In this document: piece after piece, positions 8,344-19,071 of the stretch | How positions within the stretch are numbered: the stretch's first letter is position 1 | Layout of the letters: every line of letters begins with the position of its first letter | Source: Phycisphaerae bacterium | Lineage (GTDB): Bacteria; Planctomycetota; Phycisphaerae; UBA1845 | DNA: 39,155 nt | Assembly: GCA_020056715.1 (NCBI GenBank) | Contig: JAGVHG010000071.1 | Location: forward strand, 1-39,155 | Direction of reading: 5' to 3' | Notes under the pieces: model-generated | The model's database searches: none | What the model saw: the letters and a program-made list of their open reading frames with translations, nothing else | What the model was told of the DNA's origin: nothing | Position numbers and translations under genes: made by a program

Positions 8344-8957
8344 CTAATCGCCTTTGAGACCTGGAATCGTGGAAGGCTCGCTTTCACCCGGTGTGGCGGA
8401 CTTTTTCTTGACCCAGTCGCGCATGGGCTTGGGCGCTTGGGCGAGCCGCCATTGTTCGTGTTCGCTGGCTAGCATCAAAACGACGTGGCGCTGCGGTTTT
8501 TTCTGCCCCACCTTTTGCGTAGGATCAAGCGTTACCTCGGTGAGTAAAGCGTAAACCGTCTCCGGTTCGGTACGACCCGCATTCGGATCGGCGTCGAGCA
8601 TCACTTTTTCCAGTGCCCGCACCTTGATGGTCTGGACGGCGTGCCAACCCTGCTCGAACTCTTCGCGCGGTAACGGATCCTCGCGGACGCTCCAGAGCAA
8701 TCGGAAGGCCTCATAATCGCCCGTGGCACATGTGGTCATCGCCTTGGTCACGAACTCGTTCACCGTCGAATCCGCGACGCGAAGTTCGTCGGGAAAGACA
8801 AGTATATCCGGTTGCTTGGAATTGGCCGCGCCGGACGAGGGTGCTGCCGCGGAGGTCTTCTCAGGCTCGTCGCGTCGACAGGCGGGAGTCATCACCGCGA
8901 CGAATAGTGCGATGGCTAGGGATACTCGAAAGGCCGAGACGGTCGTTGTGCGTGTCC

Positions 8958-8961
<4 letters not shown>
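8344..8961 (-). CDS. Putative lipoprotein of unknown function, coupled to ubiD
   Basis: This 205-residue protein starts at a GTG (8961) that overlaps the ubiD stop as GTGA, so it is probably translationally coupled to ubiD. The N-terminus has a basic patch, a hydrophobic core LAIALFVAV and TPAC, a loose lipobox with Cys28 as a possible lipidation site, followed by a Pro/Ser/Ala linker. The body is a small alpha+beta domain with no recognised motif; WHAVQTIKVRALEK and HVVLMLASEHEQWRL look like strands of a lipoprotein of the NTF2-like kind, but this is only an impression. A role tied to the neighbouring decarboxylase is not obvious. Confidence 0.75.
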
Positions 8962-10577
<1,616 letters not shown>

Positions 10578-10786
10578 GCACGCGAACTCCCGCACCTATT
10601 GTACGGAAAGTAGTGTGATCGGGACACCGACGAACAAGGGGGCGCCATGCGGCATGGATCAATGCAGTGTGGCAGTTCGCGGCCTGGTCCGTCTATTTGT
10701 GGGTAACAGCAAGGCTTGCGCTGGCAGCTCTGATGACCGGTCGCTTCCGTTCCCCGCTTTGATCCGAAAGTGGCGGCTCACCGGGA
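10578..10786. other. Gap between dnaA and ubiD
   Basis: Two hundred bases with no gene. TGTGGGTAA at 10698-10706 is one base from the consensus DnaA box TGTGGATAA, but it is a single copy and there is no AT-rich unwinding region, so an origin is not supported. Confidence 0.35.
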
Positions 10787-12241
10787 CTACGAAGCCCAGC
10801 GTGCCTTTGGGGCTGCGTCGGCGGTTTTGGTCGCGCCGAATTGCTCTTCCAATTCGGTGAGCAGGACGGCGAGGTTCTGTTCCCTCAAACCCTCCGGGGT
10901 CATCCAGCCGGCGGCGGCGTTGGCCTGGAGCATCTGCGAGATGCGGCGGCTGGCGAGGATGACCGTGGAATGGTTCTTGTTGCCCATGAACCGGCCGATC
11001 TCCGGAAAGCTCATGTCCGTGTGCCTTCTCGCGAGATACATCGCAATCCCACGCGCGAGGGCGATCGTCCTTGATTTCCGCGACGTATGGAGATCGGCCG
11101 GTGTTAGACCGAAATAGATCGAAACAACGCTTTCAATGTCGCCGAGCATCACCACGGGGGCCGTCTGCCGCACCAGGTCGCGCACGGCCCGCTCAGCGAG
11201 CGGTACGGTGATCGGCTCACCGCTGACGTGGGCCTGGGCGACTACCTTGAGCAAGGCGCCTTCCAGTTCGCGTATGTTGGCCCGGAAGTTCTCGGCGATG
11301 TGGCGGAGCACGGCGTCGCTGATGTCCACCTTCATGCGCTCGGCCCGGCGACGCAGGACCGTCGTACGCACCTCCAGATCGGGTGACTCGACGCGAACGA
11401 CCATGCCCGACAGGAACCGGCTGACCAGCGACTCGGAGAAGTGGCCGATCATCTTGGGGTGGGCGTCGGAGGCGAGGACGATCTGCTTGCCCGCGGCGTC
11501 GATGGCCTTAAAGGTGTGCAGGAAGCCGTCCTGAGTCGCCCGCTTGTTGGCCAGAAAATGAACGTCGTCGATCACCAGGGCGTCGAGGCTGCGATAGCGG
11601 CTGTTGAAGGCGTCCATCTCGCGGGCCTTGATGGCAAAGACGTAGTCGTTGGTGAATTCCTCGCCGGAGACGTACCGCCAACGAAGATTAGGGTGGCGAT
11701 CCTTTAGGCCGTTGCAAATCCCCTGCAACAAGTGGGTCTTCCCCAGCCCGCAGCCGCCGTGGATGAATAGGGGGTTGTATTGTGTCGACGGGTTCTCGAC
11801 GACGCTCAACGCCGCCGCATAAGCCAAGCGGTTAGAGACGCCGACCACGAATTCGTCGAGCTTACCCTTTAGCGGGCCTGCAACGGGCAGCGAGCCGAAG
11901 CGACGGTGCTCGCGGGCAAGGCGGTCCGGATTGTTGGCGGCGAACTCCGATTGACGATCGGGCTGCTTCTTGCCTAGGTTCTTGGCCAGCAACGGCTCAA
12001 TCGCGAAACTCAGCGTGTAGTCATTGCCGGTCACTTCGCGGGCCGCGTCGATGACCGCGGCGGAGAAGTGCTGCTCGATCCACTCCCCGACGAAGTGGTT
12101 GGGCACGCTCACCCGCAAGTAATGATCGGCGAACGACAGCCGCGTTGCGTTCTTGAACCAGATGTTGAAACGCTGGGGTCCGAGTTGGTCCGCGATCCGC
12201 GATTCGATTTTGGGGACGGCGTCCTCTGCGCATACTATCAC
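10787..12241 (-). CDS. dnaA: Chromosomal replication initiator protein DnaA
   Basis: DnaA binds DnaA boxes and opens the origin. Domain I is recognisable from residue ~5 (IADQLGPQRFNIWF), domain II is short, and the AAA+ domain has Walker A GGCGLGKTH and Walker B LVIDDVHF. Domain IV holds the DNA-binding signature DMSFPEIGRFMGNKNHSTV. The GTG at 12241 is chosen because AAGGAG lies six bases upstream (12253-12248); an upstream TTG at 12277 would place that site inside the gene. Length 484 is typical. Neither dnaN, recF nor gyrB adjoins it: neighbours are ubiD and a GNAT gene, as seen in some planctomycetes where dnaA has left the ancestral origin cluster. Confidence 0.95.
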   Translation of the reverse strand: MIVCAEDAVPKIESRIADQLGPQRFNIWFKNATRLSFADHYLRVSVPNHFVGEWIEQHFSAAVIDAAREVTGNDYTLSFAIEPLLAKNLGKKQPDRQSEFAANNPDRLAREHRRFGSLPVAGPLKGKLDEFVVGVSNRLAYAAALSVVENPSTQYNPLFIHGGCGLGKTHLLQGICNGLKDRHPNLRWRYVSGEEFTNDYVFAIKAREMDAFNSRYRSLDALVIDDVHFLANKRATQDGFLHTFKAIDAAGKQIVLASDAHPKMIGHFSESLVSRFLSGMVVRVESPDLEVRTTVLRRRAERMKVDISDAVLRHIAENFRANIRELEGALLKVVAQAHVSGEPITVPLAERAVRDLVRQTAPVVMLGDIESVVSIYFGLTPADLHTSRKSRTIALARGIAMYLARRHTDMSFPEIGRFMGNKNHSTVILASRRISQMLQANAAAGWMTPEGLREQNLAVLLTELEEQFGATKTADAAPKARWAS

Positions 12242-12315
12242 CGTCAGCTCCTTGAAAAGGAGGGTACCAACTCTCAACGACCCGCCTGGGGTGGGTCAGT
12301 TTCGAACGAAAAAAT

Positions 12316-12346
12316 AGGATAAACTCAGTCCGACACCGCCGGTCAA
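12316..12346 (-). promoter_or_regulatory. Candidate dnaA promoter
   Basis: On the minus strand TTGACC (12346-12341) is followed, 19 bases later, by TATCCT (12321-12316); using TTTATC instead gives a 17-base spacer. The site is 75-105 bases upstream of the dnaA GTG. The segment is the most AT-rich part of the dnaA upstream region. The rest of 12242-12604 shows no gene and no clear cluster of DnaA boxes. Confidence 0.4.
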
Positions 12347-12604
12347 CCCCTCGCGCCCGCACCCGCACATCTGCACTTATCGCGATGTCGTATTGGCGAA
12401 AATATCACTCGCCTTACGGCGTGTCAACAAGAAAATTCCCGCGTCGACGCTGCGTTTGTCGGTGCTTCCATCGCCACAAGGGGTTAGCGTCCAAAAAAAT
12501 CTTTTCTCACCGCTTGAGCGGACGGGAAAATCGGTCGGCGAAGTCTTGGTTTGGAGAGCACGCGGGGGCGATGATCGTGACCTCTATGCGACCCGGCGCC
12601 GCGC

Positions 12605-13558
12605 TCAACTTTCGATGAGAGGCGAGGTTATGATCCAGGCGTCGCGGGCCGCGAACTCGATGAAACCCCACCGGCCATAGAGCTTGCGCGCCGGGGTGTT
12701 GCGTTGATCGACGGCGAGTGCCAACGAGTTGGCACCTACCCGTCCTGCCGCCTCCACCGCCCGCTGCATCACGGCGTCTGCAACACCCGTTCCCCGCGCG
12801 ACTTGCGCCACGCCCATGTAAACAATCTCGAGCACTTCTTGACGGGCGAGTCGGCTAAGGAAGAGTACGGCCACGGGTTGCGTGTCGCGCACGGCGACCG
12901 ACCAAAGCCCTGGATCGAACGCCCCGGCCGCGCGGTGTCCCGCAAGCACATCGGATATCGTACGGAGGCCCGTAAGCTCCGGACAATCAAGACTTTGCGC
13001 GTAGGAACGAAGGAGAGCTTGGGCAAATAGATCGGCCTGGTTCTCAGTGTATGTGACCCATTGGAGATTATTCGGTCGCTCTCCCGACGGAATGTCCGCA
13101 TCGAGGGCTCGTCGGAGGTATAGAAGCCGAGTTAGGTAGCGAAGCCCCGAGGCCCGAACCGCCTCCGCAAGAGCTTGGGAATCCGGCGGTAACAACATTT
13201 CCAGCAAGATGATGGAACGATCCCAAGCCGCACGTTGAAGGGCTTTCAAACATGCTGTGGTCGCTTCGCGGAAACCGAGGCCGTCTCCGCGTTCCGGTGC
13301 ATTGAGGAGCGCTGCTCGACCGGGACTTTCGATCGCAAGGGCGGCGGAGACGCATGTCGAACCGTGGAAGGCCCCGAAGAGAAGGTCGAGCGACAGGCCG
13401 CGATCCCGACTATCGGCCACAAGTTCGGAAACCGTCGCATCCACTCGACTCATCCGCCCTGGTGGTCGAGCACCGAGGGCGAGGTGCAAGACCGTCGAAT
13501 GGTCAGGGTCCACCCCGTTGACGAGCCGTACTTTGAAGGCCGCGTTCGATCCGTTCAC
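12605..13558 (-). CDS. Tandem-GNAT acetyltransferase (MshD-like architecture)
   Basis: This 317-residue protein has two GNAT-like halves. The C-terminal half is complete: IVYMGVAQVARGTGVADAV carries the acetyl-CoA motif (VARGTG), and ALAVDQRNTPARKLYGRWGF is motif B. The N-terminal half (about 20-150) keeps the size and pattern but lacks a clear pyrophosphate loop, so it is probably a structural, inactive copy. This layout recalls mycothiol synthase MshD, but mycothiol is an actinobacterial thiol and no other msh gene is here; a different amine substrate is likely. The start is a GTG without a good Shine-Dalgarno, so the N-terminus is uncertain. Confidence 0.8.
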   Translation of the reverse strand: MNGSNAAFKVRLVNGVDPDHSTVLHLALGARPPGRMSRVDATVSELVADSRDRGLSLDLLFGAFHGSTCVSAALAIESPGRAALLNAPERGDGLGFREATTACLKALQRAAWDRSIILLEMLLPPDSQALAEAVRASGLRYLTRLLYLRRALDADIPSGERPNNLQWVTYTENQADLFAQALLRSYAQSLDCPELTGLRTISDVLAGHRAAGAFDPGLWSVAVRDTQPVAVLFLSRLARQEVLEIVYMGVAQVARGTGVADAVMQRAVEAAGRVGANSLALAVDQRNTPARKLYGRWGFIEFAARDAWIITSPLIES

Positions 13559-13680
13559 AAGTCCGGCATGTTAATCAGAACCGGGAACGCGAGCGACCGG
13601 TTTGGCATGGGCGGGTTGGCCGGTCGATGGTACGCAGCCTCGATGCGAGCGCCTTTCCGTTATGGGACGATTAGGAGCGT

Positions 13681-13767
13681 CTAACAGAACCCCAAGCGCA
13701 AGCGCGGGGCCTTTGCCGCGACCACGAAAAGGAGCAGACCGGTCGCTTGCGCTCCCGGTTCTGTTAG
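13681..13767. repeat. Long imperfect inverted repeat (24-base arms)
   Basis: Left arm CTAACAGAACC-CCA-AGCGCAAGCG (13681-13704) and right arm CGCTTGCGCT-CCC-GGTTCTGTTAG (13744-13767) pair over 21 of 24 positions, with a symmetric three-base internal loop and a 39-base spacer. It lies between the divergent tandem-GNAT and propeller genes. No ORF is enclosed. It looks like a small mobile or structural palindrome. Confidence 0.7.
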
Positions 13768-13989
13768 AGACTGTTAGGCATCACAAGACAAACCCGATAA
13801 AGGTGTTGCTAACGGGGTGTCTCCGCTCAACCGATAATCGAAATGCGCCAGGGAATCGTTGCTGAACGGCATTTACCGCCTGCGTTCTTATGCCGTCCTG
13901 ACCAGACAACTGCACGACGAGTGTACCCTTCCGAGGAAGGCCGTCGGCGAGTTCGCACCTAGGGCCCCATGTTTGACGGAGACCCGATT

Positions 13990-16476
13990 ATGACTCCTAG
14001 CCCAAACGCGTTCAAAGGCTTCGTCGATTCGCGCGCGTGTCACCGCCGCGACACGATCATCGTGGCAACCGTCTTGGGAATGATAGGCCTTCCCGCGTTA
14101 CCCGCGGCAAGCGGTCAAACGAGGTGGGTGCGCACCGGCGGACCGCTCGGTGGGCTCGGTTATGACATCCGCGTGCACCCCCAGAACCCCAGCACGTTGT
14201 TCGTCACCGACGCTTTTAGCGGTGTGTTCAAGAGCACCGACAGCGGGGCGGATTGGGCGCCGGTCAATGACGGCATCGACACCCGCGCCGGCGGTAGCGG
14301 CGATGCCATCCCAGTCTTCTGTCTGACCCTTCATCCGAGCAGCCCCCAGTCCGTCTGGATCGGGACGCAAAACGCGCGGGGAATCTTCCGCTCCGCCAAC
14401 GGGGGAACCAGTTGGACCAGAAAGGACAACGGCATTGTCGAGGAGTTCGGGATCACCTTCCGTGGAATCGCCGTCGATCCGAATGTTCCGGATACGGTTT
14501 ACGCCGCAGCCGAGATCGCCAGTTGGGTCTGGGCGGGTGAGGAGCGCATGGGGCGCGAATTCGATCTGACCCAGGGCGTCGTCTACAAGTCCATGGATGG
14601 CGGGCAGAGTTGGAACGCCGTCTGGCGCGGGGACAATCTGGCGCGCTACATCTGGATCGATCCGCGCGATTCCGACGTCGTGTACGTGTCCACCGGCATC
14701 TTCGACCGCGAGGCCGCCAACTCCGATCCTCAAGCCCGGCTACACGGGGGTGAGGGAATCATCAAGAGCACCGACGGCGGGCAGACGTGGACGCGAATCA
14801 ATAACGGGTTGAACAACTTGTACGTCGGTTCGTTGTTCATGCACCCGGAAGACCCGGACACACTGCTGGCCGGTGCGGGGAACATTCAATACCACGAGGG
14901 CGGAGGAGCCTACCTTACGACCGATGGCGGCCGGACCTGGGAGCAGACCCTGGTTAACAACGTCATCACCTCGGTGGAATTCGCCCTTTCGGATCCCCGT
15001 TTCGCATACGCCGGCGGCTCCGACGCGATCTATCGCAGCGCCGACGGGGGACGCACCTGGGAACAGGTTTCCGGGGGTGAGAACGGTTGGGGGTCGCCCG
15101 GCGTACGCGCCGGCTTTCCCATCGACTTTCAGGTGGACCCTGGGGATCCGGATCGGCTCTTCGTGAACAACTACGGCGGCGGCAACTTTCTCAGTACCGA
15201 CGGCGGGCGCACCTGGTCGCCGGCGAGTAAGGGCTACACGGGCGCCCAAGTGCGCGATCTTGCCGTCGATCCCACCGCCGCCGGCCGCGTCTTCGCCGCC
15301 GCCCGCAGCGGCATCTTCGTCACGCTCCAGGGCGGCAACGAATGGGAAGGACGTGCATGGGCCCCGGCGGCCTCACTCGAATGGAATGCGGTCGCCATCG
15401 ACCCAGCCGATCCACAGCACATCCTGGCCGCGAACAACTGGAACAACCTGATCCTAAAGAGCAACAACGGCGGGCGATCCTGGGACCCCGCGAGTGCCGA
15501 GGCGGGCATGAACCGGGGGTGGCGCACGATTGTCTTCGCGCCGTCGGATTCGACTGTCGTGTACGCAGGCGTGTCCGGCTTTTTCTCGGCGGGTGTGTTT
15601 GACAACCATCTTGACGGGGGCGGCGTCGCTGTATCGACTGATGGAGGCGCGACTTGGAGCGCGGCCAACGACGCCACGTCGACGACCGCAAACGTCTCCA
15701 ACCTCGCCGTTCATCCCGAGGACGCCCAAACCATGTTCGCGGCGACCGGAAATCGTGGCCTACTCAAGACGATCGACGGCGGCAACCTTTGGAGCGCGAA
15801 GAACGAAGGTCTTCCGAATCCGCCCGTTGTCCTGGTTGTCGCCCTGCAACCCGCGGCGCCTGACCTCATGCTCGTTGGGCTTGAATCCGCAGGCGTCTAC
15901 CGCAGCGAGGACGGCGGCGAGACGTGGACCCAGTCGGTGGACGGCATGAACCCGCAGGCCATGGTCTCGGACCTCGTGTTCGATCCGACCAACCCACAGC
16001 GGGTCTATGCCGCCGACCGGTGGAGCGGCGTATTTCGCTCCGACGACGGCGGTCGCAACTGGACGCCGGTTCACGACGGGCTTCGCACGCGCGAAGTCAC
16101 CGCGCTGGCCGTTTCCGCGGACGGCGCTCATGTGTATGCGGCTACCGAAGGCGAAGGCGTCTTTCGGCTCGATCTCGCCGGCAGCGCGCCATCGACAGCC
16201 CAAGAGCCGGATATCGAACCGGACACACCGGACGCACCGGTAGATCCGGGAGAAACGTCACCGCCCGACGACGCCGCTAGTCCGCCGCCCGACGATGCCG
16301 CTGGTCCGCCACCCGATGGCGCCGACTCTGATCCGGACGGCGAGGAAGCAAGCGGAAACGAACCGGTCGGCGGTGGAAGTGACGTTCCGCGTAGTTGTGG
16401 CGCGGGAATGATCTTGTTGTTCACGTGGGCGCCCCTATTCCTCGTCCTTAGGGCCGCGCGGCGATTCCGCGGATGA
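13990..16476 (+). CDS. Secreted Asp-box beta-propeller protein with C-terminal Cys-Gly sorting signal
   Basis: The 828-residue protein starts at 13990, where GGAGA lies seven bases upstream. A long N-terminal signal segment (IIVATVLGMIGLPALPAASG) precedes twelve Asp-box/BNR motifs of the SxDGGxxW kind (STDSGADW, SMDGGQSW, STDGGRTW, SEDGGETW, SDDGGRNW and others), which build one or two sortilin/VPS10-like beta-propellers. A Pro/Asp-rich linker (~745-790) leads to a tail GGGSDVPRSCGAG, a hydrophobic stretch and ARRFRG, the three-part layout of CTERM-type surface-sorting signals. It is therefore probably exported and anchored at the surface. Its stop overlaps the start of the cytochrome gene as ATGA, so the two are co-translated. 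Enzymatic activity is unknown; Asp boxes also occur in sialidases, but no catalytic set is apparent. Confidence 0.85.
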   Translation: MTPSPNAFKGFVDSRACHRRDTIIVATVLGMIGLPALPAASGQTRWVRTGGPLGGLGYDIRVHPQNPSTLFVTDAFSGVFKSTDSGADWAPVNDGIDTRAGGSGDAIPVFCLTLHPSSPQSVWIGTQNARGIFRSANGGTSWTRKDNGIVEEFGITFRGIAVDPNVPDTVYAAAEIASWVWAGEERMGREFDLTQGVVYKSMDGGQSWNAVWRGDNLARYIWIDPRDSDVVYVSTGIFDREAANSDPQARLHGGEGIIKSTDGGQTWTRINNGLNNLYVGSLFMHPEDPDTLLAGAGNIQYHEGGGAYLTTDGGRTWEQTLVNNVITSVEFALSDPRFAYAGGSDAIYRSADGGRTWEQVSGGENGWGSPGVRAGFPIDFQVDPGDPDRLFVNNYGGGNFLSTDGGRTWSPASKGYTGAQVRDLAVDPTAAGRVFAAARSGIFVTLQGGNEWEGRAWAPAASLEWNAVAIDPADPQHILAANNWNNLILKSNNGGRSWDPASAEAGMNRGWRTIVFAPSDSTVVYAGVSGFFSAGVFDNHLDGGGVAVSTDGGATWSAANDATSTTANVSNLAVHPEDAQTMFAATGNRGLLKTIDGGNLWSAKNEGLPNPPVVLVVALQPAAPDLMLVGLESAGVYRSEDGGETWTQSVDGMNPQAMVSDLVFDPTNPQRVYAADRWSGVFRSDDGGRNWTPVHDGLRTREVTALAVSADGAHVYAATEGEGVFRLDLAGSAPSTAQEPDIEPDTPDAPVDPGETSPPDDAASPPPDDAAGPPPDGADSDPDGEEASGNEPVGGGSDVPRSCGAGMILLFTWAPLFLVLRAARRFRG

Positions 16477-18278
16477 CCACTCGTGTGCTTAAAGGCGTAG
16501 GCACCCTGCGTGGGGTAGCGGTACCCGTGACCGTTGCACCGGCCTTGGCGCTTTTGCTATTAGCCGTTGCACGCGCGGCGGGTCCGCACAGTGACCTTCC
16601 TAGGGAAGTCTCGGTCGGTCAGGAACCGAAGAACGGTGAAACCACGACAAGAAACTCAATCCGCGGCATCGTTCGAGACGATCAGGGGCCGGTACCGGGG
16701 GCGCTCGTTCGCATTCAGGCAACGAACTTCCACACGCGGACCGGAAACGATGGTCGGTTTACCATCCCCGAACCTGCATGGCTTTCGGCGGATCGTCGCC
16801 CAATTTCCGAGTCCGTTCCGCCATCTTTCCGTGTGACGGCCTGGGCGTCTGGGTATTACATTGCCGGCCCGGTTGAAATCAAACCGGGGGACGAGGAGGC
16901 GACGATTCCCCTCCAGCGCCATACCTCCGTCGATCACGTCAACTACGCTTGGATTCCCGCCCGGCGAAGCGGCGAGGGGGGAAAACACTGTCAGAACTGT
17001 CACTCCGATCCCGGTGATCCCAACTCTCATCTTTTGTTCGATGAATGGGTCCGCGACGCGCACAGCGGCTCGGCGCGAAACCCACTGTTTCTGTCCATGT
17101 ATTGGGGAACGGATCTCGAAGGACGTTCGAGTCCTCTGACGCGGTTTGCCGGACATAAGGATTACGGCCGGGTTCCTCTCCCGCCCGACCCTCGCCGACC
17201 CAATTACGGACCGGGCTTCCGCCTCGATTTCCCCAACCAGGCGGGAAACTGCGCGACCTGCCACATTCCCGCGTCAGCCGTGGACGCTCCGAACGACACC
17301 GACCCACGCTCGGTGTCCGGGGCGGGAGCGGAGGGCGTAACGTGCGATCTGTGCCACAAGGTCTGGGACGTTCATCTCGAGCGGTCCACGGGACTTCCCC
17401 CGGAGAACCGTCCCGGGGTGCTCTCCATGGAGTTCCGGCGGCCCGACGAGCACCGGCAACTTTTCTTCGGTCCGCTGGATGACGTGGCGCCGGGCGACGA
17501 CGCCTACGCACCCGTTTATCGCGAGAGCCGCTATTGCGCCCCCTGTCACCAAGCTTCGTTCTGGGGAGTTGAAATCTACAGTTCGTACCGGGAATGGCTG
17601 GAAAGCCCTTACAGTGATCCGCAAGGTCCGGTCACTTGCCAGGACTGTCACATGCCGCGTCGCGGGGCGAGTTTCTTCACTCTTTTGGAGCGGGGCGGGT
17701 TGCTTCGATCACCGGAATCGATCGGGAGCCATCAGATGCGGGGCATCCGCGACCAGCTTTTTCTCGCGGACTCGGTAGAGCTGAAGGTGGATGCCCGCCG
17801 GGTGGACGAGGAGATTCTGATCGACGTTTCGGTCAACAATGTGAACGCGGGACATCACATTCCAACCGACTCGCCCCTGCGTCACGTGCTGCTGGTGGTC
17901 GAGGCGCGCGATCGAAACGGCGTCGAGCTTGAGATGCTCACCGGTCCCCGCCTTCCTGAATGGGCGGGCGATCTCGCCCACGGAGCCGGCCGTGTGTACG
18001 CCAAGGTGCTGGCGGAACTCTGGACCGACGCTTCGCCCACAGGCGCGTATTGGAACCCGATCCGCGTTGTCAGCGACACACGTATTCCAGCGAAGGCGAC
18101 CGATGAATCCCATTACCGGTTCCTGGCCCCGGCCGAGGACGCCGCGGTTACCGTGAGGCTAATCTACCGACGTGCTTTCTACGCCCTGGCCCGACAAAAG
18201 GGTTGGGACATTCCTGACATCCTGATGAAGCGCTCGCACGTGATCGTCAGTGCGGAGGGCGATTCCGGCCGGCAGTAG
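16473..18278 (+). CDS. Pentaheme cytochrome c with carboxypeptidase-regulatory-like domain
   Basis: This 601-residue exported protein has an N-terminal hydrophobic signal (VAPALALLLLAVARAAG) and five CxxCH heme-binding motifs: CQNCH (173), CATCH (260), CDLCH (291), CAPCH (355) and CQDCH (389). Before them lies a CarboxypepD_reg-like beta-sandwich (~61-150, SIRGIVRDDQGPVPGALVRI). After them, ~410-600 is a beta-rich domain with GHHIPTDSPLRHVLL and SHYRF, as in extracellular multiheme cytochromes of this type. It would carry electrons in the periplasm or at the surface. ATGA overlap with the propeller gene means coupled expression; a terminator follows at 18287. The substrate or electron partner is unknown. 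Confidence 0.9.
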   Translation: MTTRVLKGVGTLRGVAVPVTVAPALALLLLAVARAAGPHSDLPREVSVGQEPKNGETTTRNSIRGIVRDDQGPVPGALVRIQATNFHTRTGNDGRFTIPEPAWLSADRRPISESVPPSFRVTAWASGYYIAGPVEIKPGDEEATIPLQRHTSVDHVNYAWIPARRSGEGGKHCQNCHSDPGDPNSHLLFDEWVRDAHSGSARNPLFLSMYWGTDLEGRSSPLTRFAGHKDYGRVPLPPDPRRPNYGPGFRLDFPNQAGNCATCHIPASAVDAPNDTDPRSVSGAGAEGVTCDLCHKVWDVHLERSTGLPPENRPGVLSMEFRRPDEHRQLFFGPLDDVAPGDDAYAPVYRESRYCAPCHQASFWGVEIYSSYREWLESPYSDPQGPVTCQDCHMPRRGASFFTLLERGGLLRSPESIGSHQMRGIRDQLFLADSVELKVDARRVDEEILIDVSVNNVNAGHHIPTDSPLRHVLLVVEARDRNGVELEMLTGPRLPEWAGDLAHGAGRVYAKVLAELWTDASPTGAYWNPIRVVSDTRIPAKATDESHYRFLAPAEDAAVTVRLIYRRAFYALARQKGWDIPDILMKRSHVIVSAEGDSGRQ

Positions 18279-18286
18279 TGAAGTCC

Positions 18287-18306
18287 CGCGGCGAATCCGC
18301 GTTTTT
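18287..18306 (+). terminator. Rho-independent terminator after the cytochrome gene
   Basis: Stem CGCGG (18287-18291), loop CGAAT, stem CCGCG (18297-18301), then five T. It begins nine bases after the stop of the pentaheme cytochrome gene and so ends the two-gene transcript. The following 160 bases, up to 18468, hold no gene. Confidence 0.75.
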
Positions 18307-18468
18307 GACTGCGCCACGGGGGGGGCATGGGTTCATTTTCCAGAATCAGTTTCTTCTATTCGCGGCGGGTCGGCCAATCGAACCGCGTCGGGACACATGA
18401 TAACTCCCGACGCACTCGGTCGGGAACCCGCGACAGACCGATCATGACGTTGGTTGGCGGCGCCCACC

Positions 18469-18951
18469 CTACCCGCTGGGGCGTTGTTCGGCGTCTAGCG
18501 GACGGCCGCATTCGGGGCAAATGCCGCTGATGTTTCCCGTGAGGTTGTAGCTGCAGCCGCGACAAAGCATGGGGTCGAGGACTCGTTCGACGTCTTCGTC
18601 CTTGACGCCCCAGAGGCCAACGCGTAACCCGGCGCGGCGTAGAGTGCGCGTTACGCTCATATTCACGAGCATTAGCAATAACAGATTCCCACACGGCGCG
18701 ATCATGAAGATCCCGCAAAAAACGATCAAAAGTTGATGGCTGCCCTGCGCGATCAGCAACAACACGACGCCGACGATCATCAAAACGTAGACAGCGAGCT
18801 GCAGGACAACGAGGCCGATCAACACTACAGGGTGGAATTGTCCCCAGGGAAGAAACACCAGGAATTGCGAGAGCATCGACGCGCCCACCAGCCAGATCAT
18901 CCATCGCTGGCGGCGGGCGAGATTGCGGAGATTGGGGGTGCGACGTTTCAT
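18469..18951 (-). CDS. Small membrane protein with C-terminal zinc ribbon
   Basis: This 160-residue protein has three hydrophobic helices (about 18-37, 42-68 and 73-95) and a C-terminal zinc ribbon with LCRGCSYNL and GICPECGRPL. The pattern CxxCxYxLxG...CPECGxxL is common on small planctomycete membrane proteins and is seen again at 38056-38619 in this window. The ribbon probably binds one zinc ion on the cytoplasmic side. Function is unknown. No partner gene is obvious; the next minus-strand gene upstream, sucC, is 120 bases away. Confidence 0.8.
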   Translation of the reverse strand: MKRRTPNLRNLARRQRWMIWLVGASMLSQFLVFLPWGQFHPVVLIGLVVLQLAVYVLMIVGVVLLLIAQGSHQLLIVFCGIFMIAPCGNLLLLMLVNMSVTRTLRRAGLRVGLWGVKDEDVERVLDPMLCRGCSYNLTGNISGICPECGRPLDAEQRPSG

Positions 18952-19071
18952 CTGAGACCGAAAAGGGAGCGTAGAGCCCCAGGGAACGAATTGCCAGCAG
19001 CATCCAGACTACCTAGCACGTCGACCGCTTCCTCACGGTCGCGGTTCTGAACGACGCTGCTTTGCCCTACG

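Noticed and set aside
10698-10706. DnaA-box-like TGTGGGTAA next to dnaA as a sign of oriC
   Set aside because: Only one copy with one mismatch, no AT-rich unwinding element and no further boxes nearby.
14098-14733. 211-codon minus-strand frame inside the propeller gene
   Set aside because: Antisense shadow of repetitive Asp-box coding.
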